The position numbers and the translations under genes were made by a program. Below the pieces are notes generated by a model that saw nothing but the letters and a program-made list of their open reading frames with translations, was not told the origin of the DNA and did no database searches. From positions 1,409,708 to 1,473,707 of the forward strand of contig NC_015676.1 in assembly GCF_000217995.1 (NCBI RefSeq): a stretch of 64,000 bases of DNA, in the 5' to 3' direction. The DNA comes from Methanosalsum zhilinae DSM 4017. Its GTDB lineage: Archaea; Halobacteriota; Methanosarcinia; Methanosarcinales; Methanosarcinaceae. This document shows, one piece after another, positions 1 to 11,520 of the stretch (position 1 is the first letter of the stretch; the number at the start of each line of letters is the position of its first letter).

Positions 1-1285
1 ATTGAGAATTGAACATGAGGATAGCTTGACTTTTTTCGCATCGGTGGCGTATTGAAGATAAAATCCACAAGTTCCTTTTTGTGTAGAAGTGGTGGACATG
101 AGTAATGCCTATACGGTCATTACGACGGGTTTCTTTACCTTCCATCATTCGATTAGTTGGGAACCAATAAGGAATCTCGCAATTTTCAATTTTATCGATC
201 AACTCAAAATCAAATTCATCAGGTTTTTTCTCAAAACGTTTTTTTTCTACTGAATAATTGATAAGCACTGGCACTTGTTTTACTTGTCTGACAGTTTCTT
301 TTATTGCCGTATCGTACTTAGTTATCAAAGCATGTTCCATACTGCGTTTGGTTAGCTTTGCTGAACAATGTGGACAAGGAAATTCATCTTTTACCTTGGA
401 AGCTTCTTTATCTACAGCTTCTTCCCAAAATATAACCTCATTAGCACACTCCGGACAAACAAATACATCTGACCAGACAATATAATTTACCTTTCCCATC
501 CTGCCATCAGAATGCCTGGTGTCATACATCCACCCACATTCTTCTTCGACTTCCATTAAGATACGTTTTGCTTCCTTTTCAAATGCCTTCACATCCACAG
601 GAGTGTTGTAATTGTAAGCAATAAAAGTCGCTGCCGGAGATAAATCATTCAAAACAGCTCTGCGCACACCAAGCTTTGAGAAAGGCACCCAACGAGTCTT
701 ACCGTCATCATCAGTCTCCTGTTGCATGATAGTGCCGTCGGGTTTAACCTGGTAGCCGAGGGATTCCACGGTCTTGCGGTCGCCACACATCTGTGCAGCC
801 ACACCAGTCATACCTGTACCACAGAAGCCGTCAAAGACTATGTCTCCAGGTTCGGTGTAGTGGAGGATGTAGCGCATGATGGCTTTGTGAGGCACTTTGG
901 TGTGATATGAGTGAGCATTGTAGATGGGATCGTTCTTGCCTTCGCTCACATCGGCTGCAAAGGGTTCCCTGTGGTACTTGTAGTCTGCAGGTTTTTCTGG
1001 CTTTTCTGATTCCCACTCGTTGATGAAATCTGCAATCCAGGGATTTGGGCAGGCAGTGTAGTATGGTGGGTCGCTCAGGTGCAGGATGTCTTCATCCGAG
1101 CCGATGGGGAAGCCTTCTATGTTACGGAACTTCTGATCCTGGAGTTTTTCACGCAGCTTTTCGGTGAAATAATTGCGGCGCTGCTCTTCGCTTTTAAAGG
1201 TCATTCCGAGGCAAGTAACAGTTCCTTCTTCTTTCTTAGTGGCCTGTATTTTATCAAATCCTAATTCTTGATTTTCACGCATCAT
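1..1285 (-). CDS. pglXI: Second PglXI-like DNA methyltransferase, 3' part outside window
   Basis: The reading frame is open from an ATG at 1285 to the left edge, so the gene is partial. Its product follows the complete methyltransferase at 4935..7739 closely along the whole visible length: the same DPPYYTACPNPW segment, the SAM-binding FDGFCGTGMTG motif and paired CPEC/CPHC zinc-type cysteines, with many scattered substitutions. It is therefore a diverged tandem paralogue, not an assembly duplicate. The start lies 10 bases after the RecD-like gene's stop behind a GGGG-rich site, so it is the last visible member of the leftward operon. It should methylate adenine or cytosine in host DNA; its downstream catalytic half cannot be seen. 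An alternative ATG lies at 1282. Confidence 0.85.
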   Translation of the reverse strand, partial: MMRENQELGFDKIQATKKEEGTVTCLGMTFKSEEQRRNYFTEKLREKLQDQKFRNIEGFPIGSDEDILHLSDPPYYTACPNPWIADFINEWESEKPEKPADYKYHREPFAADVSEGKNDPIYNAHSYHTKVPHKAIMRYILHYTEPGDIVFDGFCGTGMTGVAAQMCGDRKTVESLGYQVKPDGTIMQQETDDDGKTRWVPFSKLGVRRAVLNDLSPAATFIAYNYNTPVDVKAFEKEAKRILMEVEEECGWMYDTRHSDGRMGKVNYIVWSDVFVCPECANEVIFWEEAVDKEASKVKDEFPCPHCSAKLTKRSMEHALITKYDTAIKETVRQVKQVPVLINYSVEKKRFEKKPDEFDFELIDKIENCEIPYWFPTNRMMEGKETRRNDRIGITHVHHFYTKRNLWILSSIRHRCEKSQAILMFNSQ

Positions 1286-1295
1286 TATCCCCAGG

Positions 1296-4200
1296 TCATT
1301 CTAACAAGATCTTTTCCCTTGCAATCTTTTCAATATCTGCTGCATTGATGCTGCCATCCGGACCATCCTCAGAAGTAACTAGCTGGTCTTCATAACCATT
1401 GTCGATGTACCACTTTTGTTTTCTTTCCCAGCTCTGTCTATAGCTTGGTACACTGAGCATACCCAAGTGTTCCCAATAGAAGGTATCTCCTTCGAAACTG
1501 ACAGTGAAATCTGGGAGTCTGTAATCATTTGGATTACTGTCTTTATTCACCAATTTTTTTTCGTACTCATAGCTAATTCCTAATCTTGTCAGTGTATCAG
1601 CAACAATAACCTCAGATTTTGATCTGACAAGTACATTTTTGGCTGTGCGATGTATCAGATGGTTTGCATAATATCTTTCATCTGCTTCGGGCCTTACTGC
1701 CATTACAAACATGTTCGTGTTTCGCAGCAATGCTGCTGATTCCCGTGGACTGCGAAGCCTTTCAAGAACATCTGTATCCTTTTCGATAAGAAGTACCATT
1801 TTTTGGCGGAAACGGGTTAGACCAGTGTAGAGTAGTTCTTTAGATAAGGTAGAAGCATTCTTGGGAAGAATTAAGAATACATAATCAAAGTCGCTTCCTT
1901 GAGCTTTGTGAACTGTTAACGCGTATGCAAGCTCAAGACTTCCATCAACTTCGTTTCGATAATAACGATAAGATACTTCTGGCTGGGTCGAATACATTAC
2001 ATCAAGACTATTGTAGTTTTTGTTAGTTGAAGTGACCAGACCAATCTCGCCATTGGCAACATAGTTAATTCCTATTCCCTGAGGCCATGCTTTTCGGGAA
2101 CAGTTGTACAACTGAATTACTTTATCAGTCCAGACTATTTCTTGTTCTCCAAAAGGACGAGTACCTTTTCCTCGAGAAAAATTAATCATTCCACCTCTAT
2201 AACGGGCCTGAATCTTACGGTTTACTTCTGTAGTACCAAATTCATGATTCCTCACCGGACTAAGAATTTGCCAGTGCTCAGCATTACGTGGATCATGATC
2301 TTCATTCTTCTTGTTATTTCCAATTCCTATACTTTTATTGAATTGCAGGTAATCGGCACTACCTTCCTTTATACCAAGTAGGTGCTCCATTCTGGAAGAC
2401 AATAATTCATCAAGCTGCAGATGATCTCGCCAGTAATGAACTTCTAAATCTCCATCTACTTCCTTTCTAGCTACACGAGAAAGTAAAGCATCATCACCTG
2501 GTATTGGATCTTCACTCAGGTAACCATCTGCAAGTTGTAGTGCCAGGCTATTATGGTCTTCATGTCTGGCACGCTCAGTCAAATGTGCGAGACAAGCATC
2601 CCTTGTTTCTACTGAGAGTTGGAACTTTTCAGGATATAATTTCTTGATGGTATCAGCATCGGCCTTCAACCAGCTGACAATATCAACGAATGGACGACCT
2701 GGACCTATTGGAGGAAGTTGATTTGGGTCACCTACCAAAACCAAACGGGAAACTTTGTTTAAATCCAGTGCACGGAATAAAACACCCAATAGGTCCATTG
2801 GAATCATTGAAGCTTCATCAATAATGACTGTAGGTGCTCCTTTTTCTTCTCCACCATCATATCTAAGAGAAAAGTTACTTGGATTTATCCACTTATTTCG
2901 CATAAGAAACTGATGAATCGTATACGTGTCTCTTAAGGTTTTATCATCTCTTTTGGTACGTTCCATTAATCGCACGCGAGCTTTTCCAGTGGGTGCCAAG
3001 AGCAATATAGGACGTTTTCCTTCAAGCTCTTCCAGACCTTTGAGGAATACTTTAAGGACGCTTGTCTTTCCAGTGCCTGCTCTACCTGTAAGCACGCTAA
3101 AGCGCGATTCGTATATTTTGCTTAATGCTTTGGCTTTTTCGATTCGGGCACGTTCTTCTACTTCAGGTGGAAGCTTTGAACCCTTACCTTCTCCAAACTC
3201 TTCTTTTAGAAGAGTTTCCCAAGACAAATCCGAATCATGTGCATCGTTTTTCTTTTTGACTCTTCTTAAAAGCTTTCTACTGACTTCCTGTTCCAATTCG
3301 GATAAAATCTTAAGTGCCATGGTTGGAGGATTTGAATCTGTGTGGAAATCAATAACTTCCTGATAAAAACTCTGTTGTCCAAGCACCAGTTCCGAATCTG
3401 GTAGACATGCCCTTCTTTCCGGGAAAAGCTTTCTGATTCTCTCAATAACTTCACTAAAAGGTAACAGAGTATCCCCATTAGCAGCTGCCTCCTTTAGTAT
3501 AGAAACTGCACATCCTCTTACACGACGTGTATCATCCTGTGGAATAATATCATCTGCCGGAAGGAACCTGGCTGCATCTCCTTCAGGTCTCATTCCTCTA
3601 TCAATAACTTCCAATGAGATTATATCTCTATCAGGTCCACCCTGATCCATCTCTGAAATCAGATATGGATTCTCAACAAGTTCGTCATCTGTTGCATCAA
3701 TTCCTGAATTATTCCTTTCATTTGGGTCAACAATTCTTCTCACTTGGATAGGAGTGAGTTCAAATCGTACGAGTAATGCAAGCAACTTGCGACGTGATGA
3801 AGGATAAGCAGACCACCTTTTGACTGCCTCTTTCATTGGTTTAGCATATTTTTTTTCTTCGCATTCCTGTCGACCTTCAAGTATTGACAATAGGTATTCC
3901 CAGGCATTTTCCCCTTTCTTTATGCGAGGCATCAATACCTGCTTATGAAATGCGGTGCCTACATCCACACCAAGGAACTGAAGTACACTTCCTGCACCAG
4001 GGAAAGGTCCACGATTGTGCCAAACCTCAGACAGCACATCATTCAACCATGCAAGATGTCGGTTCCATTCTCCAGCTACTTTATTTTCAGCTATAACAGC
4101 TTGAAGGGATTGTATCAAACGTTCGAGTGCACCTATTGATGTATCATCGCTGACATGTTCTCCCACATAAGAGAAATCCAGCATTGTTCCATCTGGAATA

Positions 4201-4934
4201 CGACAAATGATATTGGATGTATCATAGCCCTCGCGCAGATATTCATGATAAGGGAGTAAAAAGCCTTGGTTCTCAAAGTCATGAGTAATACATCGAGACC
4301 ATATTGGGTAATCATCATCGTACTTAGGAGGTTTCTTGTCAAAGAATTGCTGTGGCCCTATGTTGGAGATCCGACCAACACCAACCAAAATTCGATTCAG
4401 AGTTTCGTCGAGTGGATTTCCTTGGTTACAATAGAAGAAGACAAGCGAACTGTCCTTTTCCAATTGTTTCCAAAAATTATTCAACATCTCCAGTTGTCTA
4501 TCTGGTTCAAAGATCCAACCAAATTCTTTGTTGGGATCATCTGGACCTCGAACACTAAGATGCTCATCTTCACAGATCTGCCTGAAATTTTCCTCACGCA
4601 TCCAGCGATATGGTGATGGGCAAACTGAGTATGGAGGAATCATTTCCTTTTTGGATGGGAGTTTTCTGAAATCAAGAGGATCATTATGAGTAATCTCAAA
4701 ACCAATGGATGAAAAAGCAATAGGATCCCTTGAACAGGGAGGCTGCCACCCCTCCAATTCTGCCAGCGGCTTACCAGCACATTCCACTTCTCTTTCAAGT
4801 TTCGCAGGATCAGCCAAATTTTCCCTTATATGTTTCTGGACAACACAATATGCATTCTGGTCTGGATGGTCACAAATATGACCATCCCACCCTCGGTCAT
4901 GCCAAACCAAACGAACTGAAAGATGCTTACTCAT
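1296..4934 (-). CDS. RecD-like helicase fused to C-terminal PD-(D/E)XK nuclease
   Basis: 1212 residues. About 500 N-terminal residues are unrecognised. A superfamily 1 helicase core follows, with Walker A GRAGTGKTS near residue 615, Walker B VIIDEAS near 703, a DPNQLPP motif, and the late TVHKAQGSDFD motif near 1008, which is typical of RecD-like enzymes. The last 110 residues look like a PD-(D/E)XK nuclease: a glutamate in SEVIVADTL, then RLPDF, then WEHLG and a basic WERKQKW segment. The enzyme would unwind and cut DNA. Its ATG abuts the stop of pglXI (TAAATG), so it is translationally coupled inside the BREX-like operon. A canonical type 3 BREX has the BrxHII helicase; this RecD-nuclease is not a standard member, and its role as effector is inference. 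Confidence 0.8.
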   Translation of the reverse strand: MSKHLSVRLVWHDRGWDGHICDHPDQNAYCVVQKHIRENLADPAKLEREVECAGKPLAELEGWQPPCSRDPIAFSSIGFEITHNDPLDFRKLPSKKEMIPPYSVCPSPYRWMREENFRQICEDEHLSVRGPDDPNKEFGWIFEPDRQLEMLNNFWKQLEKDSSLVFFYCNQGNPLDETLNRILVGVGRISNIGPQQFFDKKPPKYDDDYPIWSRCITHDFENQGFLLPYHEYLREGYDTSNIICRIPDGTMLDFSYVGEHVSDDTSIGALERLIQSLQAVIAENKVAGEWNRHLAWLNDVLSEVWHNRGPFPGAGSVLQFLGVDVGTAFHKQVLMPRIKKGENAWEYLLSILEGRQECEEKKYAKPMKEAVKRWSAYPSSRRKLLALLVRFELTPIQVRRIVDPNERNNSGIDATDDELVENPYLISEMDQGGPDRDIISLEVIDRGMRPEGDAARFLPADDIIPQDDTRRVRGCAVSILKEAAANGDTLLPFSEVIERIRKLFPERRACLPDSELVLGQQSFYQEVIDFHTDSNPPTMALKILSELEQEVSRKLLRRVKKKNDAHDSDLSWETLLKEEFGEGKGSKLPPEVEERARIEKAKALSKIYESRFSVLTGRAGTGKTSVLKVFLKGLEELEGKRPILLLAPTGKARVRLMERTKRDDKTLRDTYTIHQFLMRNKWINPSNFSLRYDGGEEKGAPTVIIDEASMIPMDLLGVLFRALDLNKVSRLVLVGDPNQLPPIGPGRPFVDIVSWLKADADTIKKLYPEKFQLSVETRDACLAHLTERARHEDHNSLALQLADGYLSEDPIPGDDALLSRVARKEVDGDLEVHYWRDHLQLDELLSSRMEHLLGIKEGSADYLQFNKSIGIGNNKKNEDHDPRNAEHWQILSPVRNHEFGTTEVNRKIQARYRGGMINFSRGKGTRPFGEQEIVWTDKVIQLYNCSRKAWPQGIGINYVANGEIGLVTSTNKNYNSLDVMYSTQPEVSYRYYRNEVDGSLELAYALTVHKAQGSDFDYVFLILPKNASTLSKELLYTGLTRFRQKMVLLIEKDTDVLERLRSPRESAALLRNTNMFVMAVRPEADERYYANHLIHRTAKNVLVRSKSEVIVADTLTRLGISYEYEKKLVNKDSNPNDYRLPDFTVSFEGDTFYWEHLGMLSVPSYRQSWERKQKWYIDNGYEDQLVTSEDGPDGSINAADIEKIAREKILLE

Positions 4935-7739
4935 TTAAATACCTCCAACCCTAGTCACAGCCTGATCATACCACATCAACAATTTCGGATCCTCTTCCAG
5001 AACCTTGTTCGGTATCAGATCAGCCACCTTAATTATCGTAGAATAATCCCTCTCCTGCCATGCCTTCTTAAAACCAGCCCGTACAGCCTCCATCCTGAAC
5101 ACTTTGAGCTTCTTGGTAGACTGCCTGTACTCCTCGAACTCTTTCAACAGCGACTTCTCACGCAGTTTCTCCAGGTCCCCTGCCTTGTTGGGATCTGGCA
5201 CATACCACCTATCCTTAGCCTTAGTCATCAATCCCGAATCATTCTTCTGGCGATTACGCATCTCTGGCCAGTTGGTAGAAAGATAACTATGGATCTGGCT
5301 TGGCACGTCACCAATACCATTGTAGCTGAGGAAATTCTGGTTTAGCAATTCCCTCAGGTCCAGTTCCTGTTCATTCTTACTCCAGCCACCAAGCTCCTGC
5401 ATGAACTGCGGATTAATATCCTGGAATGTCTGCGGTTTTACCTTCAGAAGCTGGCGTAACCACTGAATTGCAGAAGCTTCATCTGAAACAAAAAGCTTTG
5501 TTTGTACAAGCTGTCCTGATGTCAGTTTCTTCCGATCGTACTCTGCAGCCTGCTCTGGCAGGAAATACATGCCGTCGCGTTCAATGAATCGCTGTCCAAG
5601 TCCTATCTGGAACTCCTGGCTTGAGATTGGCACAGGATAGCCTTTACGAACATAGTAGGCTACCATCTGGTCAAAAAGAATACGCGGGTCACGTTCTGGT
5701 ATCAGTTGTAGCAAAGCGCCCTGATATTTAGTTACAGCAAGGTATTCTAAATGGGTTCGTACGAAGTCCCAAACACCTTCTTCAGTTGCTGCTTCATTCT
5801 TAAAGCGCTCTTCAAAGCCACCGTTAGGTTTGTAGGCGGAGATGACAAGATCCTGTTTGACGGCTGTTGGTGTAGTACACGCTTTAAAGCTCCCTTTTTT
5901 CTTATCCAACGCTGATATATTTGCAACAATGAAACCTGCATCTGTTAAAGCTGTTTGGATACTGTTCCAGACAGAAGCCTTTGTATTAGAGAATTCAACT
6001 GTCATCCAGCGTCCAGGTTTTAACAAATTGTAGGCAGTTTTAAAGCAGTTTGTCATCAATAATCTATACTCATTCAATCCTTTATTTTGCACATTATTTT
6101 GAATCGCTTCTGGAGTATTATCCGTTAAGATTCCTAACCAAGACTCAAGGAGGCTATTTAACTCAGAATAATTTAAATTAGAACCAAATGGAGGATCAAG
6201 AAAAATATAATCATAACATTCTTTACTTACAGAAGCAGCAGCTGCACTACACGTTTCAGAAATACATTCACCTTCTTTCAAATTACTTCTAAATGCTTGC
6301 CATCGAACACGTAAAGCAAGACGTTCAAGTACATTTGTTTCAACTGAAAGTGATGCTACATAGAGTGTTCCACGAAGACTCGTGATAACACCACCACCAC
6401 CACCAAAATAATTACCCAAATGAAGTCTCAATTCTCTTCCAACCCAACTCATCGTAGATGTATACCATGCAGTATATCTTGGATTTTTATCTCTTAATTT
6501 CTTAAGAACAGAAGACAACACCCATAAATTTCGTTTAGTGTAAAACTGATGTACATGAGTGATACCATGAGAAGTCTTTGGCTGTCGAGTATTATAACCA
6601 TTTGGCAATTTAGTTGAGGGAAAATGGTAAGGAATTTCAGCATTTACTATATTTTCAATCAGCTTTAAATCAAATTGATCAGGAATCTTTTCAAAACGCT
6701 TTTTATCAACAGAATAATTAATTAGAACTGGCACCTGTTTTGCCTGTTTTACATTTTCCTTAATCGCGGAATCGTACTTTGTTACCCAAGCCCTTTCCAT
6801 ATTACGCTTGGTAAGGTTGGCTGAGCAGTAAGGACAGGGAAAAACATCATTTACTTTTCCTCCTTCCCGATCTAATGCTGCTTCCCAGAATATAACCTCA
6901 TTAGCACACTCAGGACAAACATAAACATCCGACCAAACGGTATAATTTATTCTTCCCATCTTTCCATCAGTGTGCTTAGTCTCATACATCCAGCCACATT
7001 CTTCTTCAACTTCTTTGAGGATGCGTGTTGCTTCTTTTTCAAATGCCTTCACATCCATAGGAGTGTTGTAGTTGTAGGCGATGAAAGTAGCTGCCGGAGA
7101 AAGATCATTAAGGACCGCCCTTCGCACACCAAGCTGCGAAAAAGGCACCCATCGAGTCTTTCCATCATCGCCAGTCTTCTGCTGCAAAATGGTTCCGTCA
7201 GGTTTGACTTGGTAGCCAAGGGATTCCACAGTCTTGCGGTCACCACACATCTGTGCAGCCACACCGGTCATACCTGTGCCACAGAAACCGTCAAAAACTA
7301 TGTCTCCGGGTTCTGTATAGTGGAGAATATACCGCATGATGGCTTTGTGAGGTACTTTGGTGTGGTATGAGTGAGCATTGTAGATGGGATCGTTCTTGCC
7401 TTCGCTCACGTCGGCTGCAAAGGGTTCCCTGTGGTACTTGTAATCTGCAGATTTTTCTGGTTTTTCTGCTTCCCACTCGTTAATGAAATCCGTGATCCAG
7501 GGATTTGGGCAAGCAGTGTAGTATGGTGGGTCACTCAGGTGAAGGATGTCTTCGTCCGAACCTATGGGGAAACCTTCTATCTTGCGGAACTCCGGGTCCT
7601 GCAGTTTTTCACGCAGCTTTTCGGTGAAGTAGTTGCGGCGTTCCTCTTCGTTTTTAAAGGTCATGCCGAGACAGGTGACCTGCTTTGGAGAGTTGTTGCT
7701 GCCTTCGGAGAAATTGTCAAATAAGGTGGTATCAGTCAT
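4935..7739 (-). CDS. pglXI: BREX type 3-like DNA methyltransferase PglXI
   Basis: 934 residues. Visible are an early DPPYYTACPNPW segment near residue 72, the SAM-binding FDGFCGTGMTG motif near 150, two CxxC pairs (CPEC, CPYC) near 276-306 that resemble a zinc ribbon, and a catalytic-type LDPPFGSNLNYSEL motif near 515. This fits an N6-adenine or N4-cytosine methyltransferase. In BREX systems such an enzyme marks host DNA so that phage DNA can be recognised as unmarked. It starts 9 bases after the stop of brxC and abuts the next gene, so brxF, brxC, pglXI and the helicase form one operon. Methylation type and target cannot be read from sequence. Confidence 0.85.
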   Translation of the reverse strand: MTDTTLFDNFSEGSNNSPKQVTCLGMTFKNEEERRNYFTEKLREKLQDPEFRKIEGFPIGSDEDILHLSDPPYYTACPNPWITDFINEWEAEKPEKSADYKYHREPFAADVSEGKNDPIYNAHSYHTKVPHKAIMRYILHYTEPGDIVFDGFCGTGMTGVAAQMCGDRKTVESLGYQVKPDGTILQQKTGDDGKTRWVPFSQLGVRRAVLNDLSPAATFIAYNYNTPMDVKAFEKEATRILKEVEEECGWMYETKHTDGKMGRINYTVWSDVYVCPECANEVIFWEAALDREGGKVNDVFPCPYCSANLTKRNMERAWVTKYDSAIKENVKQAKQVPVLINYSVDKKRFEKIPDQFDLKLIENIVNAEIPYHFPSTKLPNGYNTRQPKTSHGITHVHQFYTKRNLWVLSSVLKKLRDKNPRYTAWYTSTMSWVGRELRLHLGNYFGGGGGVITSLRGTLYVASLSVETNVLERLALRVRWQAFRSNLKEGECISETCSAAAASVSKECYDYIFLDPPFGSNLNYSELNSLLESWLGILTDNTPEAIQNNVQNKGLNEYRLLMTNCFKTAYNLLKPGRWMTVEFSNTKASVWNSIQTALTDAGFIVANISALDKKKGSFKACTTPTAVKQDLVISAYKPNGGFEERFKNEAATEEGVWDFVRTHLEYLAVTKYQGALLQLIPERDPRILFDQMVAYYVRKGYPVPISSQEFQIGLGQRFIERDGMYFLPEQAAEYDRKKLTSGQLVQTKLFVSDEASAIQWLRQLLKVKPQTFQDINPQFMQELGGWSKNEQELDLRELLNQNFLSYNGIGDVPSQIHSYLSTNWPEMRNRQKNDSGLMTKAKDRWYVPDPNKAGDLEKLREKSLLKEFEEYRQSTKKLKVFRMEAVRAGFKKAWQERDYSTIIKVADLIPNKVLEEDPKLLMWYDQAVTRVGGI

Positions 7740-7748
7740 TTTTAATCC

Positions 7749-10700
7749 TCATTCTAGCACAATACGTACTTTGTTCGGATCCTTGCCTCTTGTGAGACTG
7801 TCCACATAGTCATTGAACATACTCTTGAACTCAGCCGGGCTTACAGGTCCTATCTCCACCATTTTTTCGATCAGTTCAGATTTTTTCACCGGAACCTTTT
7901 GCAGACCAGCTAGAACAGTTCTGACTATCTGTATAAACTCATTATTCAAAGGCTGAGGTAGCTCTCCTTTAATTATGAAATCCTGAACCATCTTTCTTTC
8001 ATCATCCTGAAGAAGTTGATTTACATTTTCCTGTGTCACAGGATCTTCCAGGTTGTTCAGAAGAATTGTGGTCCACTGATCAGTTATCTGGTCAAGTTGT
8101 AATTCCATTTGATTAAGAAGAGTTGACGCCTGTACTTCACCTTCCATAGATGGTTTGAATTGGCAGTGTGGACATACCGGATTTGAGATAAGTTCTTGCT
8201 CCATAAGGTTAAAACAACTCTTCAATCCAGCCAAACGATTACGGAAATCAGTAAGTTGTTGTTTTGGCATCAGGTCTATACCTGCCAGTTTATCTAAATT
8301 CTGTAAAAGGGCGTCATTTATTAATGCTGACTTCTGTTTGTCATCATTGACACCCAGGCGTGACCTTGAGTGTAATGTACTGTAAATATTGATATATTCC
8401 TGCTTAAGCTGCTGCAGCTTTGTGTTTATTTCCTGAGATTTATTGGATAGCTCTGATAGCTTTGCCTGTTGCAGATCCATCAGGACATCATTACGTGTGG
8501 CTCTCAGGCGATCTGTCCACTCATGATCAGTAGGCAGTACCGTTTCTGCAGTGGTCAGCCATGATACAATACTACTCTGATTCATTACGAACTCACGCAA
8601 TGATTCGAGTTCATCCAGTGCCTGAACGGCCTTTTCATGAGAAGATACTTCTTGAGCACTGTAACGGAAATTCTTAAGCTTTCCTGGTGTAGAGTAAACC
8701 TGTAACGATTCAAAAAAGTTTTTTGCATCCTCTATCCCGCTTGTCTGATTGGCAAGTTCAGTACCAACCAGCAGGTTCTGTCCCCAGAATGAAATACCTT
8801 CTCTCATAATCTGTTGTGCCATTACCATCCTATTAACGATCTTCCCCACAGCATCCTGAAGGTTCTGTACAGGCTCGTCCTTTCCCTGGGTCAGGAGTTG
8901 TGCCATTCCTGGCGACATGTTCAAAAGCTCGAAAAGTGCCTTAAGAGCAGGTAAATTCCATTCCTTAGGTTGTTCAACGTGCTTGAATCTGATCAGTTCA
9001 TCCATGGAAGTAGCAGCTAATTGTTGAAGGCCTGTAGCATCGAACTTTTTACCAGGGATTGATAACACAACATCACCGGAATTCACAAGTGCAGCTAGAA
9101 TAACTACAACCCATTCAGGTTCAAGTCTTGCACCAACTGGATTCATATATTCAAGTCCATGGTCGTCGAGGATGATCTCACTACGGTTGACCACTTGTCC
9201 ATGTCCTTTAGACTTAAATTCTTCAAGGATTAAATCAGCATATCTTGATTTATGTGGATCTATCTTCTCCCCGTCCAACAGTTCCAGAGCATCCAGAACA
9301 GCAACAGCCTGTTTTGTACGACTCTGGCCGGCAATAGCCCTCAATGCATCCTGAGCAGCCTGCGGTCTATTATTTCCAGTGATCATTACTGAGAATATTG
9401 GATAATCTGGAGCCTGATCTGCAAAGTGTGGTTCCAGACATACACCTGCAATAGTATTGACCAGATCGCGGAAGTTAACGGTCTCCTGTGAAGTTAAACC
9501 AGGCAGACCTTTTATGGATTTTCCTTTTGCCCACTCGGTCATCAATTTCGTTCGTCCCTGATATGTTATTTCAAAAGTATCTGTCATATGTTTCTGCAGC
9601 CATTGTACCAGTTTCTTCAGGAATTCATTTGCCTTTGATTCATAGGTGGCTTTAGCGTGTCCCGAAGATGTGGAAGCAAGGTCTAAAGCTGCAGCATAGC
9701 TTTTTAAGACAGAATGGAACTCTTCATCTGTTACTTTTAGTCGGAAGAATACTTCATCGGAGTTCTTTTCGTTTATGTAACGCGATAATTTGTTACTGTA
9801 ATCAAAAACCTGGATAAAATATAGATAAAAATCTCTCTGAGGCACTGCAGTAGAACGTTCATCAGGAGAACCGAAGAATAGATAACCTGTCCTTGCTGCC
9901 CTGTGCTCCCGCCATTCAAGTTCATGCTGCCATATTTTATAACCTGTAACATATGTCGAATCCGTAGATTCCATCACCCTTTTAAGCGCCTCATAGTAAT
10001 ACCTATCAAGTTGGGACTCCTCAAGGCTTTCAGTTCTCTTTTCTATTAAAGCATCGAAGTCATCGGTCTTTTTCAGATCCAGATAGAACTGACGGTTTTC
10101 CTGGTTGAAGGAAATGAACTGTCCGCTTACGGTCTTATGTATCTCGCGAAGTACAGTTTCCACATGAGTTTGAAGATCCTTATCTGGATCATCACTACCC
10201 ATCTCAGCGATCATTGGTTCAAAAAGTAGCAAACTGTCACGCAGCTCTTCAGCTGTAGCACCTAAACTTGAATAGATATCACCTGTTGTAAGGCGATGCA
10301 CAGACAAAGCATGTATGAGACGTAAAGCCATAGGCTTATATTGAGGTCGAGTAAAAGCCCGTTGTATAAGGGACTCTAATACTTGGCTGCAGTCAACCAC
10401 TTTTCTTATTTCAGGAATAGAACGGAAAGAAGCATTCTGCTTCAACGTATCCCAATAACTATCAAAAGATATAAGCCCAGGATAATCCTCAGGCACCTCT
10501 CTATCCATAATGGATTTCATTTCGATAGAAAGCGTTTTGAGCACTTCACGCTTCTCTATTATCTTGACACGTTCGAATGTATCAATATAATCTGGGTGTA
10601 CCGGGAAAAGCCGGACAAATTCATCCATCCTTTCATTAAGCCCGCCATAGAACTTAGCAAAAGGAGTCAGATATTCACGTATTTGTGCTTGCTGCTCTGT

Positions 10701-11489
10701 TGTTTTCTTAAGCAAACGTTCAGACACAACGAATTTAACATCACTACGTGCAATAACAACCTGTTCAAAACGATCCTTTACTCTGCGGATACTATCAGCT
10801 ACGAATGCAAAACGAGGGCTATCAAATATTGCTTCCTGTACCCCAGCAATAAAGCGGAAACGCAGGTCTTTGCAAACCTCGCCCACTTCCCTTAAGAAAT
10901 TCAGATCAAGAATCAGTTCTTGATCCTTACGGCTACGTAAATAATCCAGAAGTTCATCCACTACCAGTAGTAGCCCATGATCAGGATACACTTGATGGAA
11001 AACAGTCATCATTTCTTCAAAGGACCTCTTATTACTGACTACTTCACTCGCTTCAGGGAAAACATAATCAACATGCAGTTTGTCAAGTTTCTCCTCAAGT
11101 TCGGCTACCAGAATGTCCCTCAAAGACATCGTTGTTGAACCAATCTCTGTACGGATAACCTTGAATCTGCCAGCAATCTGCTTAGCAGAATCTTTAACAC
11201 CATCATGTTTAAGTGAATCCAGTAAAGAATCGTCTTCTGCAAGGCTGGATATTACTGACATCAAGTGAGACTTACCAGTACCATAATTACCAACAACCAA
11301 TATTCCTTTATTATCTATAGGCTGATCGAATTGTAATTGAGGAATGACAATATCAGTAAGCCGTTCTGCCATTTCTTCTGAAATTACATATGTATTTACC
11401 AAATGATGAGCTGCAGTGGATTTATCAGCAGCCCGTAGCTGAACCACCGATTCAATAGGATCGAATTGGATAAGATCTTCATATTTCAT
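7749..11489 (-). CDS. brxC: BrxC-type P-loop ATPase (DUF6079 family)
   Basis: 1246 residues, the usual very large size of BrxC/PglY ATPases. Walker [10 protein letters not shown] lies near residues 67-77 and Walker [13 protein letters not shown] near 174. The middle and C-terminal parts are rich in charged helices, and a CPHC pair lies near residue 1130. The N-terminal [15 protein letters not shown] region is typical of the DUF6079 ATPases found in BREX loci. BrxC is essential for BREX defence but its biochemical action is poorly understood. It lies directly downstream of brxF and upstream of pglXI, the order of type 3 BREX. The start at 11489 follows a weak AGGTAGG-like site. Confidence 0.85.
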   Translation of the reverse strand: MKYEDLIQFDPIESVVQLRAADKSTAAHHLVNTYVISEEMAERLTDIVIPQLQFDQPIDNKGILVVGNYGTGKSHLMSVISSLAEDDSLLDSLKHDGVKDSAKQIAGRFKVIRTEIGSTTMSLRDILVAELEEKLDKLHVDYVFPEASEVVSNKRSFEEMMTVFHQVYPDHGLLLVVDELLDYLRSRKDQELILDLNFLREVGEVCKDLRFRFIAGVQEAIFDSPRFAFVADSIRRVKDRFEQVVIARSDVKFVVSERLLKKTTEQQAQIREYLTPFAKFYGGLNERMDEFVRLFPVHPDYIDTFERVKIIEKREVLKTLSIEMKSIMDREVPEDYPGLISFDSYWDTLKQNASFRSIPEIRKVVDCSQVLESLIQRAFTRPQYKPMALRLIHALSVHRLTTGDIYSSLGATAEELRDSLLLFEPMIAEMGSDDPDKDLQTHVETVLREIHKTVSGQFISFNQENRQFYLDLKKTDDFDALIEKRTESLEESQLDRYYYEALKRVMESTDSTYVTGYKIWQHELEWREHRAARTGYLFFGSPDERSTAVPQRDFYLYFIQVFDYSNKLSRYINEKNSDEVFFRLKVTDEEFHSVLKSYAAALDLASTSSGHAKATYESKANEFLKKLVQWLQKHMTDTFEITYQGRTKLMTEWAKGKSIKGLPGLTSQETVNFRDLVNTIAGVCLEPHFADQAPDYPIFSVMITGNNRPQAAQDALRAIAGQSRTKQAVAVLDALELLDGEKIDPHKSRYADLILEEFKSKGHGQVVNRSEIILDDHGLEYMNPVGARLEPEWVVVILAALVNSGDVVLSIPGKKFDATGLQQLAATSMDELIRFKHVEQPKEWNLPALKALFELLNMSPGMAQLLTQGKDEPVQNLQDAVGKIVNRMVMAQQIMREGISFWGQNLLVGTELANQTSGIEDAKNFFESLQVYSTPGKLKNFRYSAQEVSSHEKAVQALDELESLREFVMNQSSIVSWLTTAETVLPTDHEWTDRLRATRNDVLMDLQQAKLSELSNKSQEINTKLQQLKQEYINIYSTLHSRSRLGVNDDKQKSALINDALLQNLDKLAGIDLMPKQQLTDFRNRLAGLKSCFNLMEQELISNPVCPHCQFKPSMEGEVQASTLLNQMELQLDQITDQWTTILLNNLEDPVTQENVNQLLQDDERKMVQDFIIKGELPQPLNNEFIQIVRTVLAGLQKVPVKKSELIEKMVEIGPVSPAEFKSMFNDYVDSLTRGKDPNKVRIVLE

Positions 11490-11520
11490 ATTTTACCTAC
11501 CTTTAATCATTTTTGCTAAA

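Noticed and set aside
2926-3363. Long plus-strand frame inside the RecD-like gene
   Set aside because: It is the antisense shadow of a clear helicase core.
1-7739. The two pglXI copies as a single gene duplicated by misassembly
   Set aside because: They differ at many positions along the whole compared length, including start regions and linkers, so both are real.
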